Source of the DNA: Paraspadella gotoi
Lineage: Eukaryota > Chaetognatha
Reading direction: 5' to 3'
DNA: 64,000 bases
NCBI GenBank assembly: GCA_051294375.1
Contig: CM119265.1
Location: 28,978,540 to 29,042,539, forward strand
The notes under the pieces were generated by a model. The model did not search any database and was not told the origin of the DNA. It saw nothing but the letters and a program-made list of their open reading frames with translations. Positions within the stretch are counted from its first letter, which is position 1. Each line of letters opens with the position of its first letter. Both the position numbers and the translations under genes were made by a program. Below, piece by piece: positions 10,037 through 22,278 of the stretch.

Positions 10037-13008
10037 CATATATCTAAAATGAGTCATAAAAAGAAGCCGAAAACCATAAAGGAACGAACTAAACTTAACC
10101 TGAATTAAATTGGAACGACGGCTACAAAATCTATTTATAAATTGCTCACAACATTGGACACTAGAGTGGAGCACTGGGGACTAGTGAACAAACAAGGGTA
10201 TTTAGACGTGAGATAGTATGATTTTGCATATATTGTTTGGGGAACAGTATCATTTTATCATTTTTTGACACTATTTTGCGAGAGCCCCCCATTTAGATTC
10301 CTAATCCTCGAACCTCTTTCCAAGAGTGTAACCTAATCCATAATCCTTAACCCTAATCCTTAACTCTAATCCTTAACCAAAAACTCTAACACTCTAATAA
10401 TAACACTAACGATTTCGTATTCATTCATTCATTCATTCATTCATTTATTCATCAATTAATTAATTAATTCATTCATTCATTAATTCATATCGTTCAGCAA
10501 TGGATGATCATGACTTCGGGTTTCGTCGCCAAACAAGGAATTCCTTCTCTGAATCTTCAATCCGGAATTCCGGGCGACGATCTTCCTTATCATGTCGGAG
10601 TCTCATTTCGACATGCGTCTGGAGGTGGGTAGTGGGGATGGATAGAGACGGATAGGATGGAAGGATAGATGAGATAGATGGGATTGGATGGAGAGATTGG
10701 ATGAATGGATAGGAGGGATAGATGGAGGGATTTGATGGATGGAAGGATAGATGGGTGGATAGATGGGTGGATATATCGATGGATTGGATGAATGGAGAAA
10801 GAGATAAGGATGGATTGAGGGAAATTTGAATGAATGAATGAATGAATGAATGAATGAATGAATGAATGAATGAATGAATGAAGGAACGAATGAATGAATG
10901 AATATTGATTAAATCGAAAGTGGAAAAATAAATAAATGAGCTAGTTAAAGAAAACTTAATGAACTGAATCAAATATTTATTATATAATTCATTGAATCAT
11001 TAATTATTATTAATATCATTTAAAAAAAAATAAAGGCGGTGCTCAGAAGCAAATCTTTGACACTGTCCTTCTGTTTCCCCGCGGGGCGGAGATCCCCGCG
11101 GGTCTCCCAGCGGGGATGGTCGCAGTCATGGACGACGAAGGAGAGACGGCGGCTTTGTCCAAGGATGGAGAAGAGGCGCCGTTGGAGGCCGAACCGATGC
11201 CAAGAAACGACAACGAGGGCTCTGGCGGCGGAATCGTCGCCGCTGCGGTCCCGCCGATGGGCGACGACGAGGCGCTGGCCGGCGGCGGCGGCGGCGGCGG
11301 CGGAGCAGAGCCGGTTCCAGTGGCAGCGGCAGCCGCGCCTCCGATGGGCGGAGAAGGCGCCCTCGCTGGAGCAGGAGCGGGTCCTGCTGCTGGTTTGGCT
11401 GCTGGAGCCGGCGCTGGTGCGGGGGCGGCGGTGGCCGCTGCGCCGCTCGCTGGGGAAGAGGCTCTCGCAGGAGCGGCAGGGGCTGGAACTGGAGCCGCCG
11501 GTGCTGGAGCCGACGCCGCCGGGGCTGGAGCCGGAGCATTGGCCGGAGGAGCCGCCGCAGCCGGATTTGCTGGCGCTGGAGCTGGGGAGGATGAAGCGCT
11601 CGGCGCGGAAGGTGCTGGAGCGGAAGGTGCTGGTGCTGGAGCTGAAGGCGAAGGTGCTGGAGTTGAAGGTGCAGGCGTTGGAGCTGGTGGCGTGGGCTTT
11701 GCTGGAGCCGGTTTTGGCACTGGCGAGGAAGACGAGGCGCTGGCTGCTGATGGCGGTGCCGGTGCTGCTGCGGGTGAAAGTGCTGGAGCTGAAGGTGCTG
11801 GATTTGGTGGCGCTGGAGTCGACGTCGAATCGCTTGCTGGAGACGATGGTGGTGCTGGCGGTGCTGGCGGTGCTGGCGCCATGGCTGATGCTGGAGAAGT
11901 TGATGATGCCGCCCTGGCAGGAGAGAGAGTCCCGGAAGAAGCTGGCGCCGCAAACTTTGCTTATAAAGATGATGATGAGTTTGAGAAGAGTGCCGGACGC
12001 GCTGGAGGAAAACCCTGCAATTGCGAAATGATGATGGGAGGAAAGGGCAAAGAAGGGGCGGATGGATCCCAGTCGGCCGGCGGTGGCGGTAGAGGAGCTC
12101 GCAGAGAATCTGCTGGCTACACTGTGGTCGCGGAAGGACCGCTGGAAGTCACTGCAGAATCTCTGACTTCGGATGGAGAAGGGGTGGACGGAGAGTTTGG
12201 TCAGGCAGAGTCAGCAAGGGAAGCTGGAGAAGGAGGAGGAGAGATGGCGGAAGGGTTTGTGGTGTTGGCTAGCGGACCCCAGAGCAGTTTGGAAGAAGGG
12301 GAAGGGTTGGCTGGAGGAGAAGAGGACGCAGTGCTTGAAGGTGGAGGAGTGCGGAGAGGAAGAAAGTCTCAATTTGGGATGGACGAGATGGACGAAGGAG
12401 AAGGGTTGTCGGGTCATGAAGCCGACACTGTTGGCGCAGGAAGTGGGAGTATTGGTAGAGGAAGAAAGTCAATGAGGGGAATGGATGAGATGGACAAAGG
12501 AGAAGGGTTGTCGGGTCAAGAAGCCGACGCTGTTGGCGCAGGAGGTGTGGCTGTCGGTAGAGGAAGGAAGTCCATGAGAGGAATGGACGAGTTGGATCAA
12601 GGAGAGGGTCTGTCGGGCGAACAAGCCGACGCATTGGCGGCAGGAGGTTTAGCTGGAGGAAGAGGTGGAGAGAAGAGCGCCCGGCGAGCTGGAGCGGCCG
12701 ACGAGGGGGAAGAGAGCGATAGATTGAACGGAACTGACCATGATGCTTTGTCCTTTGATTCGCAAGGAGGACAAAAAGTCAAGATGGATGGGACGGATGA
12801 GAAGGATATTGTGGACGTAGAGAATGTGACAGATTCAGAAGGCGCAGAGATGCCGGGAGAAGAGTTTTCATTTGCTGAGAATTTATTGTCGGATGGAGAA
12901 AGTCTCGCGGAAGAAGACAGGCAACCTGAGAGAGAGAAAAAAACTTCTGTTATAATATGTTGTTATAAAAAGAAAGCAATATATATTTGTTTAAATAATA
13001 TAGATTAA
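7294..13008 (+). CDS. QxW beta-trefoil (ricin-B-like) protein with Gly/Ala/Glu-rich tail
   Basis: Exons by phase: 7294-7355 and 7990-8119 (join in frame), a doubtful exon about 8159-8305, then 8497-8582, 9071-9184, 9758-9823, 10498-10624 and 11036-13008. The last five join in frame without a break. They encode a domain with FDWYLEQNQFILRCHSTGRD, NKYQRWRYEKKSIINVGTGK and IDQQWMIMTSGFVAKQG: Q-x-W motifs followed by a hydrophobic strand, the pattern of ricin-type beta-trefoil lectins. The final exon begins with QKQIFDTVLLFPRGAEIP and continues for some 630 residues of Ala/Gly-rich then acidic low complexity, with four 30-residue repeats near its end. No signal peptide is seen at the proposed start. 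The exon at 8305 to 8497 is out of frame by one base, so the N-terminal part may be an alternative start or carry an indel. Sugar binding is inferred from the fold, not shown. Confidence 0.7.
7646..7893 (+). mobile_element. MITE with internal telomere-like repeat, copy 2 (intronic)
   Basis: Starts at aaagtgccccatttctgttg and ends at aaatggggtgttctgggaaa. It has the same ends and CCCTAA-like interior as the copy at 3843-4222 and lies in the first intron of the beta-trefoil gene. Confidence 0.6.
9946..10036 (+). repeat. (AAT)n microsatellite, ~90 bp
   Basis: Uninterrupted aat trinucleotide run in an intron of the beta-trefoil gene. A similar run is at 52623-52694. Confidence 0.95.
10417..10905 (+). 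repeat. ATTC, GGAT and AATG tetranucleotide arrays around an exon
   Basis: attc units at 10417-10485, gatagatggg/ggatgga units at 10625-10815 and aatg units at 10829-10905 flank the 10498-10624 exon. The polypyrimidine tract of the exon is partly formed by the array. Confidence 0.85.
12340..12680 (+). repeat. Coding repeat, four ~30-residue units in the acidic tail
   Basis: Four in-frame units of the form RGRKSMRGMDEMDKGEGLSG followed by QEADAVGAGG. Unit length is about 90-93 bp, differing mainly by substitutions; all keep the frame of the final exon, which supports the exon being translated. Confidence 0.8.
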
Positions 13009-13289
13009 ATACTAAATCCTTCATAAAATATAAAAATAGAAAATAGTGAAACAAGTAATTTGCAAATTTTCATAATCATTTCTGTATCCTTTTTTTTTTT
13101 AAATCTTTGCTTCTCTTGAGGGTGAGATGAAAGTTAGGAGTTAGAGGCTTTGCAAGTAATTGATCATTTTCATTTCTAAACCTTAATTAGTTATAATTTT
13201 GTCATAATTTTAATGAGTTTACTTTTAAAAAGTTCAAACATATTTCTACATATATATTTTTTTCCTCTCTGGTTGCCTGGAGATTTCAA

Positions 13290-16200
13290 ATGGAAGAAGA
13301 TGCCCTCAACAAAGGCGATTCCCAGTTCGACGCATCTTCTCAGGAAACGGACATGACTTACTTTGGCGACATATTTTCTGCCAAACCGGATGTCCCTTTG
13401 GAAGCTTGTGGGTCCGGTGAGAGCGGCTTTGAGGGCTACATCAAAATCGGTGGGGAATGCAAGTGTCCCAAGTCCTATCGGAGACCCATCGTGGTCAAAC
13501 CCCGAGACGATGAGATCCCAAGCAAACCAGACTCACAGAATCAGAAGAACGAAAACTGTATGCTGTTGGAGAGCTACTCAGCTATGAGTCTGGAGATTTC
13601 TCCATCTCAAGTAGACTTGGCCGTGAGACAGGTTCTTCTCAGGCGTCTTTCTTCAGCTAGTCTGATGGACTTAGATGATTTTGGCTTCGCTTTTAACAAA
13701 GAATCTTGGGAATTTTCCAAAATTATCGAAAAGGATGAACCGAACAGAGAATTTTTGGAGAAAACAATCCATGTTCCAGAATTACAAAACCTCATTCCGT
13801 GCAACGAGTTAAGAAGCTGCAAAGCTAATCACATGCTGAAGGTTTGGACATGTTCCAACGCTGGCGTTGTTGATTACTTGGAAGCCAATTGTTGTCCCAA
13901 TACCTCCACCTGCTTGAGCTGCAGCGAGTTGGGTCTTGCAAAAGAACCCTTGTCAGTCCATCCAATGGATGAGACAGTTCCAAACACATTACAAAGAAAT
14001 GAGCAGGATGAAAAACAATTTAGCAAAGGTCTTTATCTGCAAGAGAGTTCACTATTAGTCTCAGAGACGAAAAAACTGAGCAATTATTCCTATCCTGTTG
14101 TTGAGAGCGAAACTCCTAATATTACTTTACAGTTTCATGCGACTTTAAATTCTCCTGTTGATAAAAAGGCTAGTGATGATGATGATGATGATGATGAATT
14201 TCATTCTGCATTGCGGAAAGATAATGAATGTATGGGTCCAGAACAGGAAACGCAAAATGTATCTCAGAAGTTGACCAAATGCAATGTTCAAATCATTGAC
14301 AAGCAGATAACTCCTAAGCCAAAATCTGTCCATGCAAGCTTTACTCCAACCAACCAAGGAAAAACTGAAACTGACATATGCGATGACATCTCAGTTGCAA
14401 AAGATTCTGAAGCGACTCCCTCACTAATTGTATTGGAAAATTATTTTGAAGAAAAAGAAACTAGTGGCAGTGTAATTGAAAATGAAGAACATGCTACGAA
14501 AGTTGATGCAAAGAAAATGATTAACTTAGAAAATAAAGAAAAACAAGTCGAACATGCTAAAGAAATGGTAACATATAAAGAAAGTGCAACAAGTTTATTA
14601 GTTGATAGCAACAAGTTAAATTCAGAATACAAAGAATTTATATTGATGAATCCAATTATGGAAATGAACTCCAACCTTTATCCTACGACTACAAATGAAT
14701 CAAAAATTGAAAAAGATACCATTAGTCAAAATGAATGGAAAGATTTTGAATCGGGTGATGACCCAAATATTATTTGCAGAGAAAATAAAGACAAAACGGA
14801 AGACTATGTTTCTCACTTTTATGATCCCGATGAACAATTTTCCGACCATCAGAGAACAAGAAGAGATTGCGATTGTCACGACATTCATGGTATCAGTGGA
14901 ATAAGAACCACATACATGCGTGAACGAAATAAGCGTCACTTTGACAAGTTCATTACTCCAGTTAAAGACGAGTCTGAAATTCCTGCTACACTTGCTTTGT
15001 CAAATCCAGAGTTTAGAGCTGAATTAACTGATGTGTTAAACTCTGATGAATCAAAAGCTAATCGTTTTGAGAGAAGCATCGAAGATGTTATACCCGAGAG
15101 AGTACTTTCAAATGCTGAGAAATTATTGATGGAGCAAGAAGAAGAAGCAAATGAGAAATCATCATCACCAGTTCCATCAATTCCCTCGAATGATATGAGT
15201 GGTAGCAAAATTGTCACGGATGAAGTGACAGAAACTGATAATCTTCCTCAACCTCAAAATGTTTCATCTTTGGAAGATATCAGTTCAACAGTCACCCATA
15301 TCAAAATCCTTGATGGAGAAGGCCATCAATTACAAATTCTTTCTTGCAATTTCGAATCCCCAGTAAATGAAGAAATAAAAGACATTCAAGAAGCGAGTTT
15401 CAATACTGATGATACAAACGCAGCAAAGAAAATTCTGAGTTGCTCCAACATGCTTAGTGATTTCCAGGAAAGTTGTATTCTAAAAGAAACATCTGACGAT
15501 TCACTGAATTCCTCACTGCTGGACACAAGTGTTTGTCTCTTCAATCAGTCTGATATTATTTCCCTAACAGAATATTCTTTCTCTGAAAAACAAACAGAAA
15601 TCATTCCTGATCCAAGTCCCAGTACTTTTGACGACAAAAGCCAAAAGTTTTTGACTGGAACCACAGTGCAAAAAGCATTCCTTAGTGATAAAGATGAATT
15701 TACTAGTTCAATGTTGTCGGGAGTTTCGAATGACAGTACTAATATTTTTACTGACAAAATGTATAATGAATTGAGTAATGGGCCAGAAGCGATGGCTCAA
15801 GAATTGAATAATGAAGCTCATCAAATTGTCGATGAATCAGAAACTGTTGACTTCACTTGGAAAAAATCCGTGCAAGAAGCTCAATGCTGTGCTGTTATTA
15901 ATACGCAGGAAGAAATTTCTCGTCAGGGTGAGTTGTATTCAAAAACCAACTTTATAGAGAAAAAGGAAATCAGTAAAAAAGACACATTATCAGAGATTAA
16001 AAAAAGTCGAGTTGAGATTATAGAAAATGCTTTATTGCGGCACATTGATGAAAGTGAAGATGATGAGGAAAAGATTGAGAATCTTCTTGATTTATCTCCA
16101 AATGTTGAAGAACTCGGTCAACTAGATTCGAATAGGAAAGAAAATCCGATGGGTTTGGAGAATTGCGGTGAACCAGACTTGGGAGAACTTGATATTAATT

Positions 16201-18747
16201 TGACGAGCGATAAAGTTGTGGACAGTTTCGGCGTCATCTATGAAAAGGGAATCAAAACGATGACGAAGCCACAAAGTCTCGGTCCAAATCTCAGCCTCGT
16301 TTCCGTAAAGTTTGAAACGACGGGCGACGCCAATGGGGAATCCAAGGACGGAGTTGGACCCAACGTTGTATTTGAAAAAACTGTGAAGACAACGAAGCCC
16401 GAGACTCTCTCGTCGATCGTTGGTTTGAAGACGATCAAGCCAGAGTCGATTCCCAAGTCTTTGCCGACGGTGAGAGTTTGTCAGGCGGTGGCCGATGACG
16501 AGGACGCTCCTCCTCACTTTGGCTTTGAGCGAGGATCCCGTTATGATTCACACGAGGCGAAACGGGATGTGATTTTGGTATCCAAATCTGGTTGGGTGGA
16601 GAAAGAAGACGTCAAAATTACTGGTGAGTAAAGATGACCTGGAAGAGAGCGGGGTTTGCCAAGTATTTCTGCGACCCATGAATGGTTTATAAAGTGCATC
16701 TAAGAAATTTTGATGACTTTAACTTTAACAACTTTTTTTCCACAAAATTTGGACAGAAATTCCTCGTGACGAAGATGATTCGATTCGAAGCGAAGATTCT
16801 GATGTAGAAACTTCCCTTTCTTTGGCCAGAGTTGGGCAGATGGAAGGCGCCGATACTTACTCGACTCACCGCATCAAAGGTAAGTTTGTCTTGTTATTAC
16901 ATTGAAAGGTAAAGTGTTTGACAGAATCAAATAAAAAAAAATTTAAAAGTGGCGAACGATTATTTTAAAATCAATAATCTAAAGTAATTGTGAAAATTTC
17001 AAAAGTACTTGTTAAACTATCTTAATGTTTTAGACTTCAAAATATCTAATATTTGATTAATATTAGTATTTGATATCTTTTATCCATTTTTCTTTTCTAT
17101 ATTTAGTCTTTAAGGTATTTATAAAATGTCACGATTTAATTCATTTAAGGTCTTTTGTGGTCGAACAAATATCGGAAGAAAAACGCAGTCAGAGTAAAAA
17201 GAAACGAAAATTGGAATTCGCTACAAAAGGATGAGGAAGAGGAAGAGCAGGGGGAATCGGTAAGGATGAGGAAGAGGAAGAGGAGGCGGCATAGGTAAGT
17301 TGATTGAGTTGGAAATCGTCAATTTTAGCAAAAAGTAAATAATAATCTTGAGAAGTAATCAATTATAGAAGTGGAGAAGATTAAGAGAGTAAGAAAAAGA
17401 GAGAGTAAGAGAGAGAGATATAGAGAGAGAGAGAGAAAGAGAGAAAGTGTAAGAGAGAGANNNNNNNNNNGAGAGAGAGAGTGCGCGTTAACTTCACTCA
17501 TTCCCCCTTGTCCCATCCCATCCCATCCCACCTCAGGCCCCTTCCAACCCATTTGGCGGCGGCGGCGGTTTCCCCGACTTTACCAGCCTGGCCAATCAGG
17601 CTAAAGATCAGGCGGATCAGGCAACGGCCCGGGCGAAAGAGGAGGCGGACAAGATGGCGGAAAAAGCAAAGAATCAGGCGGAAGAAGCCGCTAATCAAGC
17701 GCAAGAAAAAGCTAATCAGGCGGTCGATCAGGCGAAAGCGAAGGCGGCGACCGAAATGGGAGGAAGGATTCAACCGTTGGGATCCGATTTTGATGAAGAG
17801 GTGACGGACGACCGGGGGATTTAGGAAAAAGTGGAAAACTGTTGAGTTTAATTTTATCTTCTTGACCTTATTGCGCTTCGTTGCACCTCCCGCTCTCTCT
17901 CCCTTCTTCTGCCTCTCTCCATCTCTCCCTCCTCCCCTCTCCTCCCTCCCTCTCTCTCTTCCATTCTCCTCTCTCTCTCCCTCTCTCTCCTCCTCCCTAA
18001 TTCCCTCTCCCATCTCTCTCCTTTTTCTCTCCCTCTCTCCAATCTCTCCTCTCTCCCTCTCTCTCCTCATTCCTTCTCCCGCTCTCTCTTTCTTCTTTCT
18101 CCCTCTCTCTCCTCCTTCCCTCTCCCACTCTCTCTCCCTCTCTCCCTCTCTCTCCCCTTCCCTCCTTCCCTCTCCCACCTCTCTCTCCTTCTCCTCCCTC
18201 TCTCCATCTCTTCCTCTCTCCTCTCTCTCCTCCTTCCTTCTCCCGCTCTCTCTCCTTTCTCCTCCCGCTCTCCATCTCTTCCTCTCTCCCTCTCTCTTCC
18301 TCTCCTTCTCCCGCTCTCTGCTCCTCTCTCCCTCTCTCTCCTCCTTCCCTCCTTCCTCTCCCACTCTTCTCCCTTCTCCTCCCTCTCTCCATCTCTTCCT
18401 CTCTCCCTCTCCTCCCTCTTCCTTCTCCCGCGCTTCTTCTCCCTTCTCCTTTCTTCCTCTCTTCCCCCTCTCCCTCGCTCCTCTCCCTCTCACAGGTAAA
18501 CCGATTCCGCCGCGGTTCATTCCTCGACGGCAACTGGGCTTTGCTCATGGCGGCGGGTGCAACTCTAGCAGCCGCCGTCTTCATGGTGGCGATCCGTTCC
18601 GGTTGCCAAGGGGCGGGGGCGTGCCGTTCCGGCATCTCGCCGCGACGGATGTTCGTAAGGGCGACGCCGGGATGTGACACTTGCGTGAGACAGAGAGTGA
18701 GAGCGTCCAGTTGTGATATCGATATGGAATGTAAAGAAATGAATTAA
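13290..18747 (+). CDS. Large acidic disordered protein with LEA-like segment and C-terminal TM helix
   Basis: Not a recognised family. Five exons join without a frame break: 13290-16623, 16757-16879, 17189-17259, 17537-17800 and 18496-18747, giving 1,347 residues. The first exon is acidic, low in hydrophobics and includes a seven-Asp run and two small Cys clusters (CCPNTSTCLSC and RDCDCHD). The fourth exon has, after a Gly run, a 60-residue amphipathic Ala/Gln/Lys/Glu helix (NQAKDQADQATARAKEEADK and on), like group 3 LEA repeats. The last exon holds one hydrophobic helix (NWALLMAAGATLAAAVFMVA) and an Arg/Cys-rich tail. Reading past the donor at 17801 gives an alternative stop at 17822-17824, that is, a form without the membrane helix. 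The 71-nt third exon has a poor pyrimidine tract and is the weakest link. No signal peptide, so the long acidic part is probably cytosolic. Confidence 0.65.
17461..17470. other. Assembly gap (10 N) within a GA repeat
   Basis: Ten N inside a GA array in the intron before the 17537 exon. A matching 10-N gap in a GA array is at 20642-20651; other gaps are at 28462-28486 (25 N) and 34502-34513 (12 N). Confidence 0.99.
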
Positions 18748-19082
18748 AAATGTGAATCCTTTTTTTTTCTTGGTGGAATAAGTTACTTTTATTAAAAATT
18801 TTAAAAAAATAAACAAAGATTGCTTTTTATTTCTAAAATTTATTTAATTATTTATTTATTTATTTCTAAAATCTTGGTCGTACATATAGGAGGATTTTAA
18901 CAGGTAACGCTGTGAGCGAGCCAGTGTGTTCTAACTTGCTATTTTTTTATATTAATTGAAAGTTGAAGCAAGTCGAAGAGAGAATATTTCCAAATATAAA
19001 AGCTATACCAGCTACACATTTTTAATATTCGTTCTCAAGTCTCAAGTATTTAGCAGCGTCTATCCAATACAGGAGATCCACC

Positions 19083-19137
<55 letters not shown>

Positions 19138-19138
<1 letters not shown>

Positions 19139-19205
19139 GCGTGCTGAAAAGTTTAGAGCGAATCATAAAAACACACGTGGACGAATGCAGGACAAGCTTG
19201 AACTG

Positions 19206-19275
<70 letters not shown>

Positions 19276-19628
19276 ATTTGAAAATTACTTGTTTCACTAT
19301 TTTCTAGTTTTATATTTTATGAAGGATTTAGTATTTAATCTATATTATTTAAACAAAAATATATTTATTGGTATATGTATAATATACATTGTATATGATA
19401 TATGTAATATACAATATGTAAATTCACCATTGCAGCAAAATAATATACTTTCAATTCATTATTTTGTCAGTTTTCATTTATTTAAACTAAAAAATGTAAA
19501 AAACATCGAAATTATTCTACCAACTGACATAAGCTTTGCTTATGTAGCTATTATTTAGATATATTTACAAATGACAACTCTCCCTCATTGAGATTCTTAT
19601 TTTGTACATCATAAGTTGTACAATAAAC
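19138..19628 (+). repeat. Direct repeat pair, copy A (partner 21180-21620)
   Basis: Shared blocks in the same order in both copies include gacaagcttgaactgtat (with one or two changes), caatatgtaaattcaccatt, accaactgacataagctttg and acatcataagttgtacaata. The two copies lie on either side of the last exon of the secreted Cys-rich gene at 20459-20565. Confidence 0.75.
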
Positions 19629-19807
19629 AAGTTTGAGCAAACAATGTTGGATCGGCCCACGATCATTAACGGTAATTAATTAATTAATTAATCAATTAAA
19701 TTAATAATTAATTAATTAATTAATTAATAATTAATACAAACTATATAAACTAAAATAATAATTTAATTAATAAATTAATTAATTTGATCCGAAATATTTG
19801 TTTTTAG

Positions 19808-19884
19808 GTCTTTTCGTCACTGATCACGACAAAAGCTACGACGACGATGATGGCGATGACGACAATAATGCCGATAACGATTGA
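19808..19884 (+). pseudogene. Isolated acidic terminal exon carried by a dispersed repeat, copy A
   Basis: A good acceptor (tttttag at 19801-19807) is followed by an open frame [18 protein letters not shown] ending NNADND-stop (TGA 19882-19884). A second copy in reverse orientation at 63543-63607 encodes LFVTNHDKSNDDDENNTDND-stop. It differs by 12 bases, so frame and acceptor are both kept. Both copies sit in TTAA-rich sequence near the conserved gagcaaacaatgttgga element end. Whether it is expressed is unknown. Confidence 0.45.
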
Positions 19885-20458
19885 CTTGATTGAATAATTG
19901 GTTAAATAATTAATTAATTTATAAATAAATTGATTGATTGAATAATTATTAAATTACTTAATAAATTGATTGATTGAATAATTAATTAATTGATCAATTG
20001 ACCGATTAATTATTTAATAATTAATTGAATAATTGATTGATTAACTGATCAATTCTTTGATTAATTAATACATCTTGAATTTACATTTAATATAAAAAAA
20101 GAAGCATAATCAATTAGTGAAACAGGTTTTTTTGTTTTTTCCATTTAAACTCATTTCCACTCAGACAATTCCATCGAAACTTGATTTCCAGCTTAATCAC
20201 ACAGTTTCCTACCCACATACAAAATTTCAATTTTAATTATAAATAGTAATGTGTTTATCTATTGTGATCTATGAGATTTCTTTGTGGAGTGGTTCTAAAG
20301 ATATTTTCTAAAACTTAAATGCGAAATGTTGAGAGAAGAAAATTTTGAATATTGTTTACAAACAATGATTTTATTATAGAAACAAACAACAAATGTTTTG
20401 AGTTCAATGTAAGCTTTTATCAGTATTTACACAACTAACGTCATAGGATAATAACACT

Positions 20459-22218
20459 TTAATGGGAACAGGCTTCAACATCAGAATCAATATCAACATC
20501 TATAAAACCGTGCAATTCCAAACTTTCGTCATTTTCGCTCGGGTTTGGAGAGGACGGTGCAGTGACTAAAAATATTGTTTTAATAATTGCGTTTATTAAT
20601 TTTTTTATTTGTAAAAGTGGAGAGAGAGAGAGAGAGAGAGANNNNNNNNNNGAGAGAGAGAGAAAGAGAGAATGAGAAAGAATGAATTGGTTAAGTTTGT
20701 GTTTTCTTTTCCAGAGAAATCGTTTAAATGATTTAAAACAAAATCATTTTCGACGGTCAGAAGTTGCTGTAATGTTTATTTCGGTGGTTGTTTCTCCTTT
20801 TTCTTTTTTCTCCATTGTTTTCTTTTGTTGCTACGTTGTTATTTTGTTGATTTTTTGACGAAGCAAAGTACGGAATTAGAATCTCGGTGATAGTAGGGTC
20901 AAAAGTTTTGACTCAAAACCAGAACTATACTAACTTATGATCAATAATATTTGGGCATCAAATAACCGAGAGACTCTCTTGTAACTATTAAAAATTTAAC
21001 AGTCATCATTCAGGTAAGACTATCAGTGTATTTTGATGCAAGTACAATAGTATTCCTCAATCAAATACTTAGAGCAGTGATGATTTTATACCATTGAAAC
21101 AGTTAATTGAAACATTTTAGCACTTTGGAAACGCCTGGTTGTTCCATAACTGAAGCAAGCTGCCGGTGTAATTACAGACTCATTCAGGAATTTAGAGCAA
21201 ATGATAAATATAAACGTAGAGGAATTCAGCACAAGCTTGAACTGTATTAGAAATCGTGCATGAGAAAGAGAGATAGAGAGGGAGAGAGAAAGAGAGAGAA
21301 TTTATTGGGACTCAAGCGTTTACTTTTTGAAGTCTTTAATAGATATATACAATATGTAATGTACAATATGTAATATACAATATGTAAATTCACCATTACA
21401 GCAAAATAATATACTTTCAATTCGTTAATTTGTCAGTTTTCATTTTTTTAAAAGAAGTTGCCTTAAACTAAAACGTGTTAATGACTTCGAAATTATTTTA
21501 CCAACTGACATAAGCTTTGCTTATGTAGTTATTATTTAGGTATATTTACAAATGACATTTCTCTTTCATTGAAATTCTGATTTTGTACAAAGTACATCAT
21601 AAGTTGTACAATAAAAATGTTTTTCTAATTGAAAAGAGTAAAAAGTCTATTGAGTAGACGCAAGGACCTTTTATCAGTTGGAGTTCCGCAATGTTTTCCA
21701 GAGACAAAACCAGTAACAGAAGCATTAGAGAAATTTGGTGTCAAATTCTCAAAGTGTTTGCATGAATCATCACCAAATTGGAAACCTAATTTTATTTAAA
21801 GAATTAATTTTGTGATTCATATGTGTTGGAAGGATTTGGAGAAAAAAGTATAAGGAGGGTAAGCAAATATATATTAAATAATCAATAATTAAATATTAAT
21901 GAAAATGTAAATATACAATGTAAATATGTAAATATATATTGTATGTGCTATTAAAAATGGAGCTAAAATAATTAGGATTGATAACGATGAATAATAGAAT
22001 TAAAATAAAATAAAATAAAATTACAATGCAAAAAAATGTAAAGTAAATCCCTCATATGATATACAATTATTGAAAAATGTAACTTACCAAAACATTGGGT
22101 AGAGTTTTCATTTTTTTCAATGCAGCTTTTTCGACATTTTTTTAACGTATTTTCATTTTCTTGCACAGTTGAATTTCCTGTCTCCATTTTTGTGTCAATT
22201 CGTTCATCGCCACATCTA

Positions 22219-22278
<60 letters not shown>

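Larger units (their letters stand above)
18748..20458. other. AT-rich intergenic stretch with repeats
   Basis: No gene. Holds CT and GA runs (19085-19135 and 19208-19240), a TA run (19241-19270), a direct repeat shared with 21180-21620, TTAA-rich low complexity (19675-19790 and 19900-20080), the end of a rolling-circle-like element (gagcaaacaatgttggatcg at about 19635) and an isolated exon-like piece at 19808-19884. Confidence 0.6.

Noticed and set aside
11043-11953. 275-279 residue minus-strand frames rich in Ala/Pro or Gln/Arg/Leu
   Set aside because: Antisense shadows of the Gly/Ala/Glu-rich exon, which is fixed on the plus strand by phase-consistent splicing from the QxW domain.
17498-18680. 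Long Arg/Glu/Gly-rich minus-strand frames
   Set aside because: Reverse of the CT-rich intron between 17800 and 18496; pure low complexity.
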